This document shows, in pieces, positions 44,208 to 47,387 of a stretch of DNA of 47,387 nt; within the stretch, counting starts at the first letter, position 1; every line of letters starts with the position of its first letter. Below the pieces are notes generated by a model that saw only the letters and a program-made list of their open reading frames with translations, had not been told where the DNA came from and did not search any database. A program made the translations under genes and the position numbers. Origin of the DNA: JAYZDP01 sp036337765 (lineage in GTDB: Bacteria; Acidobacteriota; Thermoanaerobaculia; Multivoradales; Multivoraceae); contig JAYZDP010000068.1 of the NCBI GenBank assembly GCA_036337765.1, forward strand, positions 1 to 47,387. Reading direction: 5' to 3'.

Positions 44208-46037
44208 ATGACGTGTCGACGACGCCGTGCCAATGAGCTGCGACTGCACGCTCCGATTGACCTTGCTACGAGCCCGCGCGGACTCTGCCTACACGCGGTA
44301 CTGATCGTCGCCCTCTTGTCCGCGGACGTCGGGACCGCGGTCGCAGGTGCGCAGACGGACGACTTCGTTGGGGTCACGGACGCCATGCTCCAGAACCCGA
44401 GCGATGACGACTGGCTCATGTGGCGGCGAACGCTCGACGGCTGGGCCTACAGCCCGCTCGACGAGATCACACGCGAAAACGTGAAGGACCTGCGCCTGGT
44501 CTGGTCTCGTGGCATGAGTGAGGGCCGCCAGCAGGGGACGCCGCTCGTCTACGACGGCGTGATGTACATGCCAAACCCGGCAGACGTCATCCAGGCGATC
44601 GACGCCGTGACCGGAGACCTCATCTGGGAGTATCGCCGCGAGGTACACGAAGACGTGAGTCGTCGGGGTACCAGCGCGCTGACCGCCAACAACCGCAACC
44701 TCGCCATTTACGGCGAGCTGATCATCGACACCAGCGGCGACGGCTTCGTATTCGCCCTCGACGCGACCACGGGCGAGCTGGTCTGGGAGACGCTGATTCT
44801 CGACTACGAGACGCATCCGACGATGCAGAGCTCGGGCCCGATCATCGCTAACGGCAAGGTGATCTCGGGTCGAAGCTGCTTGCCCAAGGGCGGTCCCGAC
44901 TCCTGCATCATCGCTGCCCACGACGCGAACACCGGGGCCGAGCTCTGGCGGCGTCGTACGATTCCGGGCCCGGGAGAGCCGGGCGACGAAACCTGGGGCG
45001 ACATCCCGTTCGAAGATCGCAAGCACGTTGGCACCTGGATGGTGCCGAGCTACGACCCGGACCTGGACCTCATCTACATAGGCACCTCGGTAACCTCACC
45101 GGCGCCGAAGTTCCTGCTCGGTAGCGCGGACCGCAAGCACCTCTACCACAACTCGACGCTGGCACTTCGTGGGGAGACCGGAGAGATCGCCTGGTACTAC
45201 CAACATCTCAACGATCACTGGGATCTCGACCATCCGTTCGAGCGGCTCTTGGTCGACACCGCAGTGGCCCCCAACGCCGACGAGGTGAAGTGGATCAATC
45301 CCCGCGTGCAGCCGGGTGAGATGCGCAAGGTGGTCACCGGGGTTCCCGGGAAGACCGGAGTGGTCTACACCCTCGACCGCGAGACCGGAGAGTTTCTGTG
45401 GGCCACGCCGACGGTCTTTCAGAACGTCATCATCTCGATCGACGGTGCCACCGGCGAGGTGACCGAGAACCCGGAGGTGGTCTTCCAGGAGTTGGAGCAG
45501 AAGGCGCTCGTCTGTCCCACGTTCATCGGCGGAAAAGACTGGCAGGCGGGTGCCTATAGTCCCTTGACCAACGCGATGTACTTGCCGATGCGCAACGCGT
45601 GTGCCGTCATGACGGCGACGCGGGGTGGCCGACTTCCGATCTACGCCCTGGACGCCGAGCACCAGATCACACCTGGCACCGACCTCAGCGGCGTCGTGCA
45701 TGCCGTATCCGCCGAGACGGGCGAAGCGCTATGGACCTACGAGCAGAGGGCCTCGACCCAATCGCTGTTCGTGACCGGCGGCGGGCTGGTCTTCGTCGGC
45801 GACGGAAACGGCAGATTCCGGGCCTTGGATCAAGACACCGGCGAGATCCTCTGGGAGATCAACCTTGGATCACCGGTCACCGGCTTCCCTATCGCCTTCG
45901 GCCTCGACGGGCGTCAGTACGTCGTCGCGAGCACCGGCAATACGTCGGCGGCCCTCTCGATCGGGCTCACGCCTGAGCTTCGCCCCAGCTCTGGCAACAA
46001 CCTCTTCGTGTTCGCCTTGCCAGACCGGCAACGCTAA
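44208..46037 (+). CDS. PQQ-dehydrogenase-like eight-bladed propeller
   Basis: Quinoprotein-type propeller of 609 residues with an N-terminal signal region (LHAVLIVALLSADVGTAVAG). W-motif repeats are plentiful (DANTGAELWRR, AETGEALWTYEQ, DQDTGEILWEINL). It resembles PQQ-dependent alcohol dehydrogenases, and the active-site Asp region is present (LNDHWDLDHP). But the vicinal Cys-Cys is absent, and the residues usually Glu (near GGPDSC) and Asn (in GTSVTSPAPKF) for calcium appear replaced. So PQQ binding is uncertain. The start is ATG at 44208; no strong ribosome-binding site was noticed. Its stop is interlocked with that of the FG-GAP gene (46034-46037). Confidence 0.8.
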   Translation: MTCRRRRANELRLHAPIDLATSPRGLCLHAVLIVALLSADVGTAVAGAQTDDFVGVTDAMLQNPSDDDWLMWRRTLDGWAYSPLDEITRENVKDLRLVWSRGMSEGRQQGTPLVYDGVMYMPNPADVIQAIDAVTGDLIWEYRREVHEDVSRRGTSALTANNRNLAIYGELIIDTSGDGFVFALDATTGELVWETLILDYETHPTMQSSGPIIANGKVISGRSCLPKGGPDSCIIAAHDANTGAELWRRRTIPGPGEPGDETWGDIPFEDRKHVGTWMVPSYDPDLDLIYIGTSVTSPAPKFLLGSADRKHLYHNSTLALRGETGEIAWYYQHLNDHWDLDHPFERLLVDTAVAPNADEVKWINPRVQPGEMRKVVTGVPGKTGVVYTLDRETGEFLWATPTVFQNVIISIDGATGEVTENPEVVFQELEQKALVCPTFIGGKDWQAGAYSPLTNAMYLPMRNACAVMTATRGGRLPIYALDAEHQITPGTDLSGVVHAVSAETGEALWTYEQRASTQSLFVTGGGLVFVGDGNGRFRALDQDTGEILWEINLGSPVTGFPIAFGLDGRQYVVASTGNTSAALSIGLTPELRPSSGNNLFVFALPDRQR

Positions 46038-47387
46038 CGGGCGATCAACGTCGTCACTCGATGGGGCTCGGTCCCCGGTGGCTGTTTCGCAGCCCCGTGG
46101 GGAGTTGTCAAGGTGAACGGGTGGTGCTGGAGGATGTCCTGCTTGCCATCGCCGTTCAGGTCCACCAGCCAGATGTACTCCTCGTCGAACAGGGTGACCT
46201 TGACCTTTTGAGGCTTCGCCGCGAATAGCTCCGGGCCCGCAACGCCGACGTGCACGTGGAGATCCTGGAACTCCGCTTCGATCAACAGGTCTGAGCGGCC
46301 GTCGCCGGTCACGTCCCCGATGAGCAGCGTCCGGTTGAACGCGCGCAGCCAACTTTCTCGAGTCCTTCGGCTCTCGTGCGTGCGGCCCCGAAGGGCGATA
46401 TCCAGGGGCACCGACCCCGGTTCTCGATGGCTGGGCACACCGTCCAGAGCAATTCTGTAGGTGGCGTTGGGTTCGTTGCGATAGACGCCGCCCACTGTCT
46501 GATGGAACTCGAGCTCCAACCAGACATCATCTCCCATGGCCCCTTTGATTCTCTTCCAGAGGTTGCCGCCGAGGAACCGGTTCTCGAGGGTGGTGAACAT
46601 CAATGCGACCTGGCCGTCGCCACGCAGGACGTGGGGATCCATGCCGAGTTGGATGCGGCCCTTGGACCGAAACGCTGCACCGACCTTGCCGGCGAACACC
46701 AACCCGCCATCCTCTGAGGGCTCTCCGAAATACACCTCGAACACCGAACGCTTCTGGGAGTTGCGCCGACCCTCGAGCGAAAGCACGACCAGATCGGCGG
46801 TGCCATCGACGTTCAAATCGGCAAGCGAATGCAGCACCCTGCCCGTCATGTCTTCCGACGCGAGGAAAAGGACATCGTCGGAGTCGAACTCCACTTCCGT
46901 CACGTACGACTCGGTAACATCGGAGAACATCCCGCGCTCGTCCTGCAGATGAGCCTCGAAGTGGTCCTCGTTCCAGAACGCGAGGTCGCGGCGCCCATCC
47001 AGGTCGATGTCCACCTCGTAGATGCGGCCCACACTCCAGGGGGCGTACCGATAGCCGTCGGCCCCCAAGATGCCACTCATGTCCGTGGGCGGGCCGAGCA
47101 TCACGGGATCAGCGAACGTGCCCCCGTCCGTCTGGATGAACACCCAGAAACCGCGCTCGTCGGGAACGACCAGATCGTCGCGGCCGTCGCCATTCACGTC
47201 CCGAGTCACGTCGACGTGCGGAATCTCGTCTGCTCGCGGCGGCTGGAAGCTGGAAGTGACCGCTACAAGTTCGCTTACGGTCCCTGATTCAGGATCGAAC
47301 CAGCTAAGGCGACCTAGAGAGGACAGGGACGCGGGATGGCTGTGCTCATAGGCGATCACTCGGTCGTGGCCGCCGACCTTGGCCACG
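46034..47387 (-). CDS. FG-GAP/VCBS-repeat protein, partial
   Basis: At least 450 residues; the gene runs off the right edge of the window (the true start is outside). It contains several calcium-binding DxDxDGxxD loops: DVNGDGRDDL, DIDLDGRRDL, DLNVDGTADL, DVTGDGRSDL and DLNGDGKQDI. These are FG-GAP/VCBS repeats, forming a seven-bladed propeller-like fold of extracellular or surface proteins. The signal peptide must lie outside the window. A role in adhesion or carbohydrate binding is common but not proven here. It is convergent with the quinoprotein-like gene. Confidence 0.82.
   Translation of the reverse strand, partial: VAKVGGHDRVIAYEHSHPASLSSLGRLSWFDPESGTVSELVAVTSSFQPPRADEIPHVDVTRDVNGDGRDDLVVPDERGFWVFIQTDGGTFADPVMLGPPTDMSGILGADGYRYAPWSVGRIYEVDIDLDGRRDLAFWNEDHFEAHLQDERGMFSDVTESYVTEVEFDSDDVLFLASEDMTGRVLHSLADLNVDGTADLVVLSLEGRRNSQKRSVFEVYFGEPSEDGGLVFAGKVGAAFRSKGRIQLGMDPHVLRGDGQVALMFTTLENRFLGGNLWKRIKGAMGDDVWLELEFHQTVGGVYRNEPNATYRIALDGVPSHREPGSVPLDIALRGRTHESRRTRESWLRAFNRTLLIGDVTGDGRSDLLIEAEFQDLHVHVGVAGPELFAAKPQKVKVTLFDEEYIWLVDLNGDGKQDILQHHPFTLTTPHGAAKQPPGTEPHRVTTLIAR

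Overview
The window is a GC-rich (about 65% by eye), tightly packed chromosomal segment. It probably comes from an uncultured Acidobacteriota-like bacterium. The clues are a VWFA-related exported protein, a decayed ADOP-type MacB/FtsX permease, a very short TonB-C protein, a DUF2911 protein, prolyl-oligopeptidase and quinoprotein genes, and many acyl-CoA and F420/flavin (luciferase-like, LLM) enzymes. Placement is by gene content only; no rRNA, tRNA, CRISPR array or intact insertion sequence was seen.

Layout. 1-1.7 kb: MaoC hydratase and acyl-CoA dehydrogenase. 1.7-8 kb: RidA-like, VWFA, DsbA-like, Hsp33 (hslO), Tat-exported amidase, mini-TonB and Zn alcohol dehydrogenase. 8-14 kb: a damaged stretch with a dead ADOP permease, SMP-30 lipoprotein, a possible IS110 scar, AGCS symporter and a frameshifted CapK/PaaK-type ligase. 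14-20.6 kb: glnS, a crotonase, a broken homogentisate dioxygenase gene, a three-gene F420-type operon (two tandem LLM enzymes plus a PPOX protein) and aat. 20.7-24.4 kb: an overlapping operon of LLM oxidoreductase, APH-like kinase, exported LmbE deacetylase and SMP-30 lactonase. 24.4-29.8 kb: an opposite-strand operon of DUF2911 protein, LLM monooxygenase, sulfatase-like lipoprotein with Thr at the formylglycine position, and double GFA protein. 29.9-38.3 kb: bolA, S9 peptidase, nitronate monooxygenase, Nudix, membrane protein, YceI, gluzincin peptidase, CPBP protease and B3-like MBL lipoprotein. 38.4-43.4 kb: CaiB/BaiF CoA-transferase, crotonase, EamA transporter, second amidase and an unknown gene. 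43.4-44.2 kb: a gene graveyard (TPR and FRG-domain fragments). 44.2-47.4 kb: a quinoprotein-like propeller and an FG-GAP/VCBS protein cut by the window edge.

Themes. (1) Acyl-CoA and small-molecule catabolism with heavy use of LLM-type enzymes. (2) Exported hydrolases and propeller proteins. (3) Local decay: at least five loci carry single-base indels, nearly all -1 losses at or beside short homopolymers, while most long genes are intact. The ADOP locus also has a TGG-to-TGA-type stop, and the homogentisate dioxygenase has an Arg at an expected iron-ligand His, which argues for real decay at those two loci. (4) Extreme compaction: three convergent gene pairs share interlocked stop codons. The best candidates for an undescribed system are the 20.7-24.4 kb operon and the 24.4-29.8 kb operon.
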